5,087 bases of DNA from Actinomycetes bacterium (GTDB lineage Bacteria > Actinomycetota > Thermoleophilia > Solirubrobacterales > Solirubrobacteraceae): the NCBI GenBank assembly GCA_023405705.1, contig JAEXXR010000329.1, positions 1 to 5,087 of the forward strand. Reading direction: 5' to 3'. A program made the position numbers and the translations under genes. Shown here piece by piece: positions 5,087-5,087 of this stretch (positions are counted from its first letter, which is position 1; each line of letters starts with the position of its first letter). The notes under the pieces were generated by a model. It saw only the letters and a program-made list of their open reading frames with translations, searched no databases and was not told where the DNA came from.

Positions 5087-5087
5087 C

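Overview
The window looks like chromosomal DNA from a very GC-rich bacterium. The best guess is an actinobacterium of the Thermoleophilia/Solirubrobacterales type. That guess rests on the GC-ending codons, a Cys-type CcmE, an actinobacterial-looking SecG and a small CcmI-like protein. No rRNA or other marker gene is present, so the taxonomy is inference. I see no tRNA, rRNA, CRISPR array, insertion sequence or phage gene.

Layout. (1) Positions 1-1172, minus strand: the N-terminal 390 codons of a secreted TolB/PD40-like beta-propeller protein. It ends inside the window in an Asp-Pro-rich repeat, and its C-terminus lies beyond the left edge. (2) Positions 1173-1354: a 182-bp spacer with a 5'-UTR hairpin for the secreted gene and an intrinsic terminator for the upstream operon. 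(3) Positions 1355-4661, minus strand: a compact four-gene unit read ccmE - ccmF - ccmI-like - secG, with gaps of 33, 13 and 12 bp, ended by the terminator at 1309-1330. (4) Positions 4662-4834: a 173-bp divergent intergenic region with an extended -10-like element next to the ccmE start and a perfect 14-bp palindrome. (5) Positions 4835-5086, plus strand: a small zinc-ribbon protein of unknown function.

How the genes fit together. CcmE (periplasmic heme chaperone), CcmF (heme-handling membrane protein that passes heme to apocytochrome c) and the short CcmI-like protein form the late, heme-ligation half of a System I (Ccm) cytochrome c maturation pathway. The heme-delivery genes ccmABCD and the thiol-redox genes ccmG/ccmH are not in the window and must be elsewhere if the pathway is complete. 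SecG is an accessory subunit of the Sec translocon. Apocytochromes c cross the membrane through Sec, so its position as the last gene is functionally plausible but may be incidental.

Most unusual points. CcmE carries Cys-x-x-x-Phe where classical CcmE has His-x-x-x-Tyr. CcmF has about 70 more residues after its fourth conserved His than E. coli CcmF. The CcmI-like protein has only the first membrane segment and coiled-coil part of CcmI. AGA arginine codons, generally rare in such GC-rich genomes, are concentrated in particular protein segments and absent from long neighbouring ones. Long open frames antisense to these genes (for example 1740-4829 plus) are GC-driven shadows and are not annotated.
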